This document shows, one piece after another, positions 18,901 through 27,113 of a stretch of 51,572 bases of DNA (position 1 is the stretch's first letter; the number at the start of each line of letters is the position of its first letter). The translations under genes were made by a program, and so were the position numbers. The stretch lies in assembly GCA_031271005.1 (NCBI GenBank), contig JAISWT010000133.1, positions 1 to 51,572 on the forward strand, written 5' to 3'. The DNA is from Prevotellaceae bacterium. Its GTDB lineage: Bacteria > Bacteroidota > Bacteroidia > Bacteroidales > Paludibacteraceae. The notes under the pieces were generated by a model. That model worked only from the letters and a program-made list of their open reading frames with translations. It searched no databases and was not told the DNA's origin.

Positions 18901-19257
18901 ATTTCGGACAAGGTGCAACTCGCCGATTTTATACGGCGAATAGAAGACCGCTTTGGCAAATTGCCACAAGAGGCGCAACAACTTATTGAGATTGTTAAAA
19001 TACGCTGGGTTGCAATGGATTATGGCATAGAACGGCTAACATTGAAAAATGAGCGAATGACTGCCTGCTTTGTTTCCAATGCGCAATCGCCCTATTATCA
19101 GTCAGATAACTTTGGCAAAGTGCTTCAATATGCTGCGGCGCATCCTCACCACACCCGCCTGCGCGAGCAAAACGGCAAACGCAGCATAGTGTTTTCAAAC
19201 ATAAAAACCGTGTATGAGGCAATGAAAACAATGGAAGACATTGCAGGGAACGTATAA
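15919..19257 (+). CDS. mfd: Transcription-repair coupling factor
   Basis: A 1112-residue Mfd, full length for the family. It releases RNA polymerase stalled at DNA damage and recruits UvrA. Parts in order: UvrB-like N-terminal module, the RNA-polymerase interaction domain ('TGDYLVHADHGIGAFGGLV', ~435), then the RecG-like translocase with Walker A GDVGFGKT (580-587), DEEQ box (681-684), 'TATPIPRTLQFS', and motif VI region 'LHQLRGRVGRS', then the C-terminal TRCF domain. The start is TTG at 15919: the preceding codon is a stop, and 'DLSDFQQIYARHP' fits the usual N-terminus, so the next ATG (codon 19) would be too short. Confidence 0.96.
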   Translation: MDLSDFQQIYARHPRILKMADWASSSEPKVKISGLAGSSLSLALASLFKQTAVNQLVIADDADSAGYLYSDLRQMLDEDTVCLFPSPYKNSLRLSRFDSANAILRTEVLNRLANSDKRLIIVACPESLVQKVVPSQTVHTNFLHLKAGQKYDLTILTENLYKFGFERVDFVYEPGQFSVRGGILDVFSFSHTAPFRIDFFGDEIDSIRIFDIETQLSTERRKDIDIVPNLHFTAAENTVSILEYFSNQLFISFKNARYVRERMNKLCDDLLVKANETEQVPNLQNSHTTGDSFFLRLTDFRLIEFSAKSYFGAKKQIDFNTQPQPVFHKNFDLISNNFKEKIKNNYQIYIFSDSEKQTDRIGAIFEDRNDHITFQAVKRTIHEGFVDHDLYVACYTDHQIFERFHKYQLKTDRTRAARVLLTLKELNQFQTGDYLVHADHGIGAFGGLVRTEVNGKMQEMLKMVFQNGDSIFVSIHALHRVAKYKGKDGEPPKISKLGSGAWERLKERTKAKVKDIARDLIRLYAKRKAEKGFAYSPDTYLQRELEASFIYEETPDQLRATNDVKKDMETEQPMDRLVCGDVGFGKTEVAMRAAFKAATDGKQTAVLVPTTVLALQHFNTFSDRFKDFPVDVEYLSRAKSASRTKEALERLAKGEINIIIGTHKLVGKNVKFKDLGLLIIDEEQKFGVAVKEKLKSHKSNVDSLTMTATPIPRTLQFSLMGARDLSVINTPPPNRYPIQTEIHTFDEDLFREVIQYEMSRNGQVFFVNNRIHSIYAMEAMIRRIIPGVRVAVGHGQMPAEALEEVIIDFINYEFDVLVCTTIVENGVDIPNANTIIINSAHRFGLSDLHQLRGRVGRSNKKAYCYLIAPELANLTADARRRLQAIETFADLGSGFNIAMQDLDIRGAGNMLGAEQSGFIADLGYETYHKILNEAMTELRNDEFADLYENSETNFAPETNYVDNCVIDTDMEIMFPPDYITNVSERVTVYRELDSISDKVQLADFIRRIEDRFGKLPQEAQQLIEIVKIRWVAMDYGIERLTLKNERMTACFVSNAQSPYYQSDNFGKVLQYAAAHPHHTRLREQNGKRSIVFSNIKTVYEAMKTMEDIAGNV

Positions 19258-19293
19258 AGCACGAAAGCACGTGTAGGGCAGGGGAATTCATTC

Positions 19294-19332
19294 TTTGTGT
19301 ACTTTGTGGAATTTTTTTTGTGTACTTTGTGG
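19294..19332. repeat. Direct repeat tttgtgtactttgtgg x2
   Basis: Two identical 16-base copies (19294-19309, 19317-19332) in the spacer after mfd. They belong to the 'ctttgtg/cacaaag' spacer family also seen at 7.9 and 8.8 kb. Confidence 0.6.
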
Positions 19333-19344
19333 TGAAAATAATTT

Positions 19345-19542
19345 AACCCACATTGCAGCCCGTTACGTCACATATTTCCTAAAATCAACGACATCCATTT
19401 TTTCAAATTCCGATTTGTGTACTACAAATTTTTGTTTGGAGTAGGAACGCGGTTTGTAGTGAAGATGGAAAATCCCAATCAAAAACCCTCTGTTTTTAAC
19501 TGAAATTTAACAGTTCGAGGCGGAAATGCTGCAATGTGGGTT
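19345..19542. mobile_element. MITE-like element, 198 bp, ends aacccacattgcagc
   Basis: Perfect 15-base terminal inverted repeats: aacccacattgcagc at 19345-19359 and gctgcaatgtgggtt at 19528-19542. The inside has a further inverted pair (actacaaa / tttgtagt). There is no coding capacity. The left ~40 bases recur at 131-171, where they interrupt the Fic-like gene, and a short piece (attgcagcccg) recurs near 29170. It fits a non-autonomous transposable element. Confidence 0.6.
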
Positions 19543-19545
19543 TAA

Positions 19546-19580
19546 CAAAAAAATCTGCTGCATTTATTTTGCAACAGATT
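19546..19580 (-). terminator. Intrinsic terminator of the 19.6-kb lipoprotein gene
   Basis: On the minus strand an 11-base stem (aatctgttgca with tgcagcagatt, one mismatch) is followed by a T-run. It starts ~30 bases past the stop codon. Confidence 0.65.
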
Positions 19581-19609
19581 CTTCTTTTTAATTTTTTAAC
19601 TTCTTTTTT

Positions 19610-20032
19610 CTACTTTTTGTCGCCGGTAAATTGAACAGCCATGCCAGGTATGTTAATATCCAAAACGGCTTTGCCTGCTTCGGTAATATTACCCGCAATG
19701 GTTACAGGCAAAACATTTTCGCCAACCGTAGCAGTTGTTTCACCATTAACGGCATAATCACTGCCCGATTTGGCAACTGTTGCCTCGCACTTAACATCAA
19801 GAGGCATTTGCGCAATTGTCTCATTGAGAGCCAAAACTACTTTGTTGTCGCCTGTGCGTGTTATAGTAATTGTAGCCGACTCAGCCAATACTGTCTCATC
19901 TGCTTTAATGGGACCAACATATTCGCCAACAATTTTTGAAGCATAATCTTCTTTAGGCTCTTCTTTTTTGCAACCTGCAAAAACTATTGCTGTACAGAGT
20001 ATTACAGCCGAAAATTTAATCAAATTTTTCAT
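19610..20032 (-). CDS. Small lipoprotein, beta-rich
   Basis: A 140-residue protein with a lipoprotein signal (AIVFAGC, cysteine ~20) followed by KKEEPKED. The mature part 'IVGEYVGPIKADETVL' and the alternating strands after it look like a small calycin/lipocalin-type beta barrel common among Bacteroidetes lipoproteins; that fold is a guess. It is a single-gene unit: a good promoter (ATTG, 21 bases, TATCTTTG) lies 41 bases upstream and a terminator follows. No neighbour suggests a function. Confidence 0.75.
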   Translation of the reverse strand: MKNLIKFSAVILCTAIVFAGCKKEEPKEDYASKIVGEYVGPIKADETVLAESATITITRTGDNKVVLALNETIAQMPLDVKCEATVAKSGSDYAVNGETTATVGENVLPVTIAGNITEAGKAVLDINIPGMAVQFTGDKK

Positions 20033-20072
20033 TCTAATTAAAATTAATATTAAAATTTTTTAAAATTGGTTG

Positions 20073-20080
20073 CAAAGATA
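20073..20080 (-). promoter_or_regulatory. Promoter of the lipoprotein gene: TTG-N21-TATCTTTG
   Basis: The minus strand reads ATTG, 21 bases, then TATCTTTG, close to the Bacteroidetes consensus, ending 41 bases before the start codon. Confidence 0.6.
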
Positions 20081-20216
20081 CTGCATTTTTTTGAATTAAA
20101 ACAATAAACGTGCAAATTTTTGTGAGCAACTTTATATATTGCCACTGTGGAGCAGTAAAAATAGGCTTAATACTTGCGAAAATGTGAAAATATTCAAAAA
20201 AAACTCTTACAAAGTT

Positions 20217-21293
20217 TTATCTCCTAAAAAAACTGCGATTTTTCAAATTTGAAACAGTGGACGAAATAAATCGTCTGTAATTTTCTTTGGGATATATGAG
20301 TTCATAACTTTTTGCCCGATGAAAAAATCTTTCCCATTTTATTTTCAGAACTTCCCCGAAGTTGAGTTTGGCATTTTTGGGTGGCAGCACGTAGTGGCTG
20401 AACATGTGCGCCAGAATTTTATCTTCAAATTCTTCATCGGTTTCAAATGGCGGCGTATCTTTTTTATCTATGTCCAAAAACCTGACAACAAGTGCGGTGA
20501 TTGCGTTCGCCTGCTTGAGCAGCCCGACAGATTGCAGTGTTTTCAGGTAAAAGTCAATGTTTATTTTCTCAATATTTGTTTTCCAAAAGACTGCCATGTC
20601 TGTAATTAATCTGACAGAAAACGCTTCCCACGAAAAATGATGAATTGTGTGCCAGATGTAAAACAGCGCCTGAAAATCGACCGGAAAATCGCTCCATTTT
20701 TCAAAGTCTTTATCATTGGCAATAATTTTTTTCAGCGCCTTGTCGGAGGCTTTTATTTTCCACGAATCGTGGGTGTTAAGAAAAAATTTGTGATTCTCAA
20801 TCAGCACTTTTTTATAGACAACGCATTTGTGCTTGTAAGAGTCGTAACTTTTGTGTGCGCCCTGCTCTGTAAGCAGTCTGTTTGCCTGTTTTAATTTCCC
20901 GAAGCAATAAATATCGAGGTCGCCAAACTGCCGATGCGCCGGCGTAGGGTAGCATTTTGCAAGCGTAAAGCCTTTGAATAGCAGCATTTTTATGTTGTTT
21001 GCAGCCAAAAGCGTTTCTATCTCCTGCGCAATTTCTGCTTTGCAGGCATACTGTTTTTCAATCTTGTCTACCTGCGCAGCCCACGCGAGCCGTAACATTC
21101 GCGGCGGTTTCAGCGAGTCGGGCAGCAGCATTGCCCCGTCAAAAGCCAGCGCAAAAACCTGATGCTGCGATGCGGTGCGCATCACTTTGTCCCACGTTTG
21201 CTCATCAATATTTTCAAAACGGGCCACATCTGACGACCTGTGCCACAGTGCAATGCGGAGCAGGGAGAATAATATTTCGAGGTATTTTGTCAT
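20217..21293 (-). CDS. Nucleotidyltransferase-fold protein (NTP_transf_5-like)
   Basis: A 358-residue protein. The block 'NNIKMLLFKGFTLAKCYP', then 'RQFGDLDIYC' (~98-132), matches the uncharacterised nucleotidyltransferase family often found in exopolysaccharide loci: a KG helix followed by a metal-binding D-x-D (DLD). The C-terminal ~200 residues are helical with 'FYIWHTIHHFSWEAFSVRLITD'. The substrate is unknown. It lies 54 bases downstream of an AAA ATPase gene and near acetyltransferase and GT2 genes, which supports a surface-polysaccharide context without proving it. Confidence 0.7.
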   Translation of the reverse strand: MTKYLEILFSLLRIALWHRSSDVARFENIDEQTWDKVMRTASQHQVFALAFDGAMLLPDSLKPPRMLRLAWAAQVDKIEKQYACKAEIAQEIETLLAANNIKMLLFKGFTLAKCYPTPAHRQFGDLDIYCFGKLKQANRLLTEQGAHKSYDSYKHKCVVYKKVLIENHKFFLNTHDSWKIKASDKALKKIIANDKDFEKWSDFPVDFQALFYIWHTIHHFSWEAFSVRLITDMAVFWKTNIEKINIDFYLKTLQSVGLLKQANAITALVVRFLDIDKKDTPPFETDEEFEDKILAHMFSHYVLPPKNAKLNFGEVLKIKWERFFHRAKSYELIYPKENYRRFISSTVSNLKNRSFFRR

Positions 21294-21347
21294 TTTCTTT
21301 CACATGTTATTTCTAAAAATTTAATAAAAATAAAAATAAAATTAAAA

Positions 21348-22481
21348 TTAAAAATTATCACGCAGCCAGAGTTCCAAAAATCTGTCATAAATGATATAGC
21401 CCTTTTCCGGTTTATAAACCAGTTCATTGTCTGTCAGTTTTTTCAATGCGCGACTTATGCTGCTCGCATTTTTCAGTTTATATTTTGAAATAAAATATCC
21501 GGAATTTATTTGCGGCACAACTTTTTCTTTTGCTATCGCCCGAAGTAAATTCACCTGTACATCAGAATATGCGTTCAGCAATTCCTGATATCCGCAGGTG
21601 TTTTCTGCGAGCAGTTGGCGTATTGCATCATACACAATTGCAGGTGTCTTTATGTTTTTTCGGTATTCGTACAGCCTGTTCAAAACGGCTTGGACGTACC
21701 ACGTATGCCCCTCAAAAAGCGAATAAAGCGTTGAAAAACACTCTTCGGCGATTGAGAATTTATTCTTCTGAAAATGAGCATTTGCAAACTGAAAATACCT
21801 GTCTTTGTTCACCGTTCCGAGCGACATCATTTGTGTGCTTTGATAAAAAGGGCGTTTTGCCGAGAGAAATATTTCACTCATCATATCTTGCCTGCTCCCC
21901 GAAAAAATGAATTTCACATTGGGCAAAAACTGAATATACGCCCGCAACAGCGCTTCTGTCCCTTGCTCTTGATATTCAGCCACTTGCTGAAACTCGTCTA
22001 TGGCAACATAGCAGCGTTTATCACTTTGTTTGAGGTAAGTAAAAATCTCTTGCAAACTTTGCGTGGCGGCTTCCGGTTCTATTTTTACGCTCAATTGGGG
22101 TGCGCCCAACAGGGCATCGTAAGTGAGCACAGGACGAAAACTCTTAAAAAGCACGGCAAATTTTTTCATCGTTTTTTCCACCCCGCCTTCTATCTTTCCG
22201 AGTACACTTTCGGCAAAAATTTTAACAAAGTCGTTCAAATTTTGTGTTGAGTAAATGTCGAAATATATGCACACAGAATTTTTGTTTTTTTCAGAAATTC
22301 TATAAAAAGCGTGGTGTATCAGCCCCGTTTTTCCGAACCTGCGGGGGCTTATCAGCGAAATATTTCTGTCGTTTTCCAGGGCTGAAATAATGTTTGCTGT
22401 TTCTGCCTCACGGTCGCAAAAATAATCGGGGCTGTAGTATCCCGCAATTAGAAACGGATTATATGGCTGATTTTTACTCAT
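21348..22481 (-). CDS. AAA ATPase with C-terminal winged helix
   Basis: A 377-residue P-loop ATPase of the archaeal-ATPase type. It opens with 'NPFLIAGYYSPDYFCDRE', then Walker A 'ISPRRFGKTGLIHH' (~44-57), Walker B 'CYVAIDEFQQV' (~157-167), sensor 'VKFIFSGSRQDMM'. The last ~70 residues form a winged-helix-like segment (SISRALKKLTDNELVYKPEKGYIIYD). No nuclease-type C-terminal tail is present, unlike others in this window. Two copies of a 16-17 base repeat (aggtaYgaaattt...) overlap its promoter and leader. It follows the acetyltransferase gene by 74 bases. Function unknown. Confidence 0.75.
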   Translation of the reverse strand: MSKNQPYNPFLIAGYYSPDYFCDREAETANIISALENDRNISLISPRRFGKTGLIHHAFYRISEKNKNSVCIYFDIYSTQNLNDFVKIFAESVLGKIEGGVEKTMKKFAVLFKSFRPVLTYDALLGAPQLSVKIEPEAATQSLQEIFTYLKQSDKRCYVAIDEFQQVAEYQEQGTEALLRAYIQFLPNVKFIFSGSRQDMMSEIFLSAKRPFYQSTQMMSLGTVNKDRYFQFANAHFQKNKFSIAEECFSTLYSLFEGHTWYVQAVLNRLYEYRKNIKTPAIVYDAIRQLLAENTCGYQELLNAYSDVQVNLLRAIAKEKVVPQINSGYFISKYKLKNASSISRALKKLTDNELVYKPEKGYIIYDRFLELWLRDNF

Positions 22482-22486
22482 TTAAC

Positions 22487-22527
22487 AGGTATGAAATTTT
22501 CGTGCAGCAAAGGTACGAAATTTTTCG
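22487..22527 (-). promoter_or_regulatory. Promoter with paired repeats for the 22.5-kb ATPase gene
   Basis: The minus strand has a -7 box TACCTTTG (22508-22515). Two near-identical repeats lie on it, plus strand aggtatgaaattttcg at 22487-22502 and aggtacgaaatttttcg at 22511-22527, 24 bases apart. One overlaps the -7 box; the other is in the leader right before the ATG. Confidence 0.5.
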
Positions 22528-22555
22528 CGGAATGCGAAACGCAACATGCGAAAAA

Positions 22556-23113
22556 TTATTTTATATTTCGCTCTTTAATAAATTTAGCGGGATTACCGGC
22601 GCAAACGGCGTTTTCGGGCAGCGATTTAAGCGCCACCGAGCAGGCAGTTACAACCGTGTCTGTGCCTACTGTTACCTGTGGGGCAACAAACACGCCTGCG
22701 CCTATCCACGAGCCGTCTTGCAGCGTGATTTCGCCATTGCGATAGGGCATCGCCGGACTTTTATAGTCATGATTGCCGCCGCAGAGAAAAGCACGCTGGC
22801 TTATGCAAACATTATTTCCAATGGTCAGTTTTTCAAAGTTCAGCAGAAATACTTCCTCGCCAATCCACACATGGTCGCCTATTTCGAGTTTCCAGGGGAA
22901 ATGAATATTCACACGCGGTTTGATACAAAGACCTCTGCCGACTTTTGCTCCGAAAAGCCGCAACAGTCGGGCTTTGAGCGCACTCGGATAGGGAAACGCC
23001 GTGAGGAAAAACAGCATTTTCACCGCATACCACGCCGACTCTTTCAATTTGCCTGCGCCGCGATGCAAATTGAGTTTCCCATCAAATTTATTTAATGTTA
23101 CCTGACTTTTCAT
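22556..23113 (-). CDS. WcaF-like hexapeptide acetyltransferase
   Basis: A 185-residue left-handed beta-helix acyltransferase, the type that acetylates sugars of colanic-acid-like polysaccharides using acetyl-CoA. Visible: 'ARLLRLFGAKVGRG', hexapeptide turns 'IHFPWKLEIGDHVWIGEEV', the active-site region 'LCGGNHDYKSPAM' with the catalytic His, 'GSWIGAGVFVAPQVTVG', and the tail 'VCAGNPAKFIKERNIK'. I start it at the ATG at 23113; a start at 23134 would add seven unlikely hydrophobic residues. Neighbours are a GT2 upstream and an AAA ATPase downstream. Confidence 0.85.
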   Translation of the reverse strand: MKSQVTLNKFDGKLNLHRGAGKLKESAWYAVKMLFFLTAFPYPSALKARLLRLFGAKVGRGLCIKPRVNIHFPWKLEIGDHVWIGEEVFLLNFEKLTIGNNVCISQRAFLCGGNHDYKSPAMPYRNGEITLQDGSWIGAGVFVAPQVTVGTDTVVTACSVALKSLPENAVCAGNPAKFIKERNIK

Positions 23114-23244
23114 AATCAAAAAAAAATCAGGCAACTTGTTTCAGGCTGTTGAGTGCTTGCTCGCGCAGGAGAGGCAAGAAACAGTGTTTTTCCTCAGATA
23201 AAATTTTTCTCGCTTCCTTGTGTAATAAAATAAAAATTGTTATA

Positions 23245-24234
<990 letters not shown>

Positions 24235-24424
24235 TTCAATTAAGAATTAAAAGTTGTTTGTCCGTTAGGTTTTTTATATCATTCTAATTGCTTAAAAACA
24301 CAACGCGCTCGGCGAATTTGAATTCAAACTCTTAAAAAAAAATCTAAAAATTGCTTTTTTGTTGTTGTACTGCGTTTTGAGAAATGTTCATTTGCGAATT
24401 AATATTGCAAAATATTTTCGGTTG

Positions 24425-24432
24425 CAAAGATA
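24425..24432 (-). promoter_or_regulatory. -7 box (TATCTTTG) upstream of the GT2 gene
   Basis: The minus strand reads TATCTTTG followed by gcaacc, 190 bases upstream of the GT2 start. No -33 TTG at the right distance. Confidence 0.45.
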
Positions 24433-24490
24433 ATGATTTATTCCTTGCAGGTAACGCTTTTTTTTGAAAAGTTGCTTTATCTCTCTCTCT

Positions 24491-25714
24491 TTAATGAACT
24501 TTAGCGGTTTTTTTGCCTTGCAATAACCATTTCGTTGCGTTTCGCTGTACGATGCCGTTATAAGTCGGTTCTTCGGGGTCGAGTGTTATTACCGTTTTAG
24601 GCGAGTGGTTTTTCAATTTTTCAAATGCCAACAGTTCGCGCCGTCGGGTAGTTTCTTCTCGCATTGTCAAACATACTTGGTAGTAATGCAAATAGCCCGC
24701 CGTATCCTTTGCTACAAAATCGATTTCGTGTTCAGCGTTTTTGCCAATCCAAACGCTGTTTCCTCGCCTGACGAGTTCAAAATAGACAACATTTTCGAGC
24801 GTATGTCCCACCCCGGCAGGTTGCTCGCGCCCCAACAAAACATTGCGAAAGCCGGTATCTACAATATATTCTTTGCCTTGCGTTTTGAGAATTTTCTTAC
24901 CTTTCAAATCGAACCTGTTTGCATGATAAAACAAATAACTGTTATTTAATATTGATATATAGCGGTTTACTGTTTTGTCGTTGATATTGTCTTTTGTGTG
25001 AACGAAATAATTTGCAATGCTGTTTGCCGACACAGGACTGCCCACCGCATCGGACAGAAAGCGTGTCAGATTATCGAAAGCCACCTGATTGTAAATTTCA
25101 TTTCGCGGTTTTATGTCCTTCTCTATAATGGTTGCATACAGATTTTTCAGATAATTTTCGTAGGCATCGTTGCTGATGTTGTACAACTCTAATGCTTGCG
25201 GAAATCCGCCAATTTGCAAATAATTTGTTAAATCTGTGTCCGCAGGTTTTTCAATTTGCTGATATTCAATGTATTCGGAAAACGAAAACGGATACATTTG
25301 TAGCGTGAAGGCTCTGCCTGTGAGGATTGTAGCCAACTCGCTCGAAAGCAGATAAGCATTGCTGCCGGTTACATACAAGTCTACATTTTTCAGAATATGC
25401 AGTCCGTCAAGCAACCGCTCAAAATTGTTGAGCAATTGGATTTCGTCCAGAAAAACATAGTTCATTCCGTCTGTAGCAAGCGAGTTTTTTATGTGGTAAT
25501 AAAAATCGCGCCAATGCTCAAAATCCGTATTTTCAGGCTGTTCGAGCTTGTAGAACTGTATGTTTTGCGCAGTAACACCACTTGCAAGCAATTCTTCTGC
25601 AAACTGCTCAAGCAGGGTGGATTTTCCACAACGGCGAACTCCGACAACAACCTTAATCAGTTGTATATCTTTAAGTTGCCTCAATTTTTGCAAATATATT
25701 TCTCTTTTTATCAC
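24491..25714 (-). CDS. AAA_14/DUF4143 ATPase with nuclease-like tail
   Basis: A 407-residue ATPase of the AAA_14-DUF4143 class. Walker A 'VVGVRRCGKSTLLEQF' (~24-39), Walker B 'YVFLDEIQLLNNFE' (~85-98), sensor 'VDLYVTGSNAYLLS', 'YPFSFSEYIEY' linker, then the DUF4143 half with a winged-helix-like segment and a PD-(D/E)xK-like end: 'HEIDFVAKDTAGYLHYYQVC', where the usual E-x-K is replaced by Q-V-C. Such genes are common in Bacteroidetes and archaea; their job is unknown. A consensus promoter and paired repeats lie directly upstream. It stands alone between GT2 and the coiled-coil gene. Confidence 0.82.
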   Translation of the reverse strand: MIKREIYLQKLRQLKDIQLIKVVVGVRRCGKSTLLEQFAEELLASGVTAQNIQFYKLEQPENTDFEHWRDFYYHIKNSLATDGMNYVFLDEIQLLNNFERLLDGLHILKNVDLYVTGSNAYLLSSELATILTGRAFTLQMYPFSFSEYIEYQQIEKPADTDLTNYLQIGGFPQALELYNISNDAYENYLKNLYATIIEKDIKPRNEIYNQVAFDNLTRFLSDAVGSPVSANSIANYFVHTKDNINDKTVNRYISILNNSYLFYHANRFDLKGKKILKTQGKEYIVDTGFRNVLLGREQPAGVGHTLENVVYFELVRRGNSVWIGKNAEHEIDFVAKDTAGYLHYYQVCLTMREETTRRRELLAFEKLKNHSPKTVITLDPEEPTYNGIVQRNATKWLLQGKKTAKVH

Positions 25715-25721
25715 AAATTAA

Positions 25722-25789
25722 ATTTCCGAAAACTTTTAAATTTCATACGCTTTTCGGAAATGCAAAATTACGAAAACTTTTTCAATTCA
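25722..25789 (-). promoter_or_regulatory. Promoter with inverted and direct repeats for the 25.7-kb ATPase gene
   Basis: Consensus promoter on minus: TTG, 19 bases, TAATTTTG (box at 25763-25770). An 11-base perfect inverted repeat (atttccgaaaa at 25722-25732, ttttcggaaat at 25751-25761) lies between the box and the gene. A direct repeat, cgaaaactttt plus similar ends, lies at 25727-25745 and 25771-25789. Further ctttccg copies occur at ~25794 and ~25849. This arrangement resembles an operator. Confidence 0.55.
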
Positions 25790-25900
25790 CAATCTTTCCG
25801 GAATTTTGTTATTATCCTAAATATCAAGTTTCACTTGTTTGCAACACACTTTCCGATATGTTTCTCCTAAAATAATAATATTAACAGTTTAAATTTCAAA

Positions 25901-25943
25901 TATCCTGATTAATCCGCAATGCGATTGCAGATTAGTCAGGATA
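25901..25943 (-). terminator. Hairpin after the coiled-coil gene, possible terminator
   Basis: A 14-base stem with one mismatch (tatcctgattaatc with gattagtcaggata) and a 15-base loop. It lies ~100 bases past the stop of the coiled-coil gene. The minus-strand flank is only moderately T-rich, so terminator status is uncertain. Confidence 0.45.
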
Positions 25944-26045
25944 AAAATAATAATATTATTTGAAACACTGTAGTGTAAATATTTTTTTTTGCAAAAAGAT
26001 GTTTTTTATTTTCTAATAATACGATATTTGAGCCGGTGCAATCGC

Positions 26046-27026
26046 CTATTCTTCTTCTTTTTCCGTTTTTACAAAAACTTTTGTTTTAGATGCGCCTTCT
26101 ATTGCTTTTACGGCGATTTCTTTAACGCCTGCTTCGGCGCGTGTAGCCTTGTCTGCATATTCTTTGAGCAGGGTTTGGAGTTCCTTTATTTTTTCTTCCA
26201 GCAATTTGACTGTCTGGTCTTTAAGGCGCAAGTCGGCATCGTTTTGGCTTTTCAGCAATTTTGCTTCAAAATTGTATTGAGTTTGCAGTTTGTCGGTGAT
26301 TTCCGCTTCTTTTATGTTCAGGGCAGTCTCCATTTTTGCAGGAAATTCGGCGTTAGCCTTGCGTAATTCTTTCAATTCGCTTTCCCCGTTTTTCAGTTCC
26401 TGTTCGCGGGTTGCTATATCCTTTTCAAACTGAGTTTTCTTTTCTGCGAGTTCTTTTTCTACGCGCTGTTTCTTTTCATTATATTCGTCCTGCTCTTTTT
26501 GGCGCTTTATTTTCAGACTGTATTGATACTCGTCTTCTTCGCGTTTGCGCTTTTTGGCAAGGTCTTCCTGATATTCTTTTTCATCTGCTTTTTGACGTGC
26601 TTTTTCTATTTCCCACTGCTCTCTTTGAGTTGCTGTTTCGTGTTCAAAAGTTTCGCGTTTCTCTTTGTTTGCCAGCAACATAGCCGCCAGCGAGTCTGTT
26701 TGTGCCGAAAGCGAGTAAAGATCTTCGAGCGTTTTTTTCTCAATTTCAATGGCAGTGCGAATATCTTCCAGTTTTTTGAACTCGCTACTCATTTTCAACA
26801 GCATATCGTCAAGCGAAACGTTCAAATTTGTTTTAAGTTCGGTAATATTTTTCACAATGCCTTCGCCTGTTGTGTCCGATACTTTTGCGAGTTTTTCTTT
26901 TTTCACGTTCTCCTCCTGAACGGTCTTAGGCATATCACTTTTTGCCTGCTGCACATTTTTAAGCAATAGTTCGTATGCTTTCAAAATCTCGGCTTTGGTG
27001 TTTTTCTCTGTTACTTGTGTTTCCAT
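26046..27026 (-). CDS. Coiled-coil protein of unknown function
   Basis: A 326-residue soluble protein, almost wholly charged coiled coil from ~70 to ~300 (runs rich in K, E, Q such as 'KKRKREEDEYQYSLKIKRQ'), with no signal peptide or membrane segment. The ends are less coiled: 'KAEILKAYELLLKNVQQAK' at the start and 'KTKVFVKTEKEEE' at the end. I recognise no catalytic motif. Similar long-coil proteins are widespread as hypothetical proteins in Bacteroidetes. It lies between an aminopeptidase P gene upstream (87-base gap with a hairpin) and an ATPase gene downstream; neither suggests a role. Confidence 0.7.
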   Translation of the reverse strand: METQVTEKNTKAEILKAYELLLKNVQQAKSDMPKTVQEENVKKEKLAKVSDTTGEGIVKNITELKTNLNVSLDDMLLKMSSEFKKLEDIRTAIEIEKKTLEDLYSLSAQTDSLAAMLLANKEKRETFEHETATQREQWEIEKARQKADEKEYQEDLAKKRKREEDEYQYSLKIKRQKEQDEYNEKKQRVEKELAEKKTQFEKDIATREQELKNGESELKELRKANAEFPAKMETALNIKEAEITDKLQTQYNFEAKLLKSQNDADLRLKDQTVKLLEEKIKELQTLLKEYADKATRAEAGVKEIAVKAIEGASKTKVFVKTEKEEE

Positions 27027-27074
27027 AAAATGTTATTACATAGAGGTTTGAATTTTTTTTCAATTTTTGAACAA

Positions 27075-27102
27075 GGCTGTGTCGTTTTTTTCGGACACAG
27101 CC
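27075..27102 (-). terminator. Hairpin after the aminopeptidase P gene
   Basis: A perfect 9-base stem (ggctgtgtc with gacacagcc) and a 10-base loop, 12 bases past the stop of the aminopeptidase. On the minus strand the loop, not the flank, is A-rich and no T-run follows, so it may be only partly terminating. Confidence 0.5.
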
Positions 27103-27113
27103 ACTGCTCTTGT

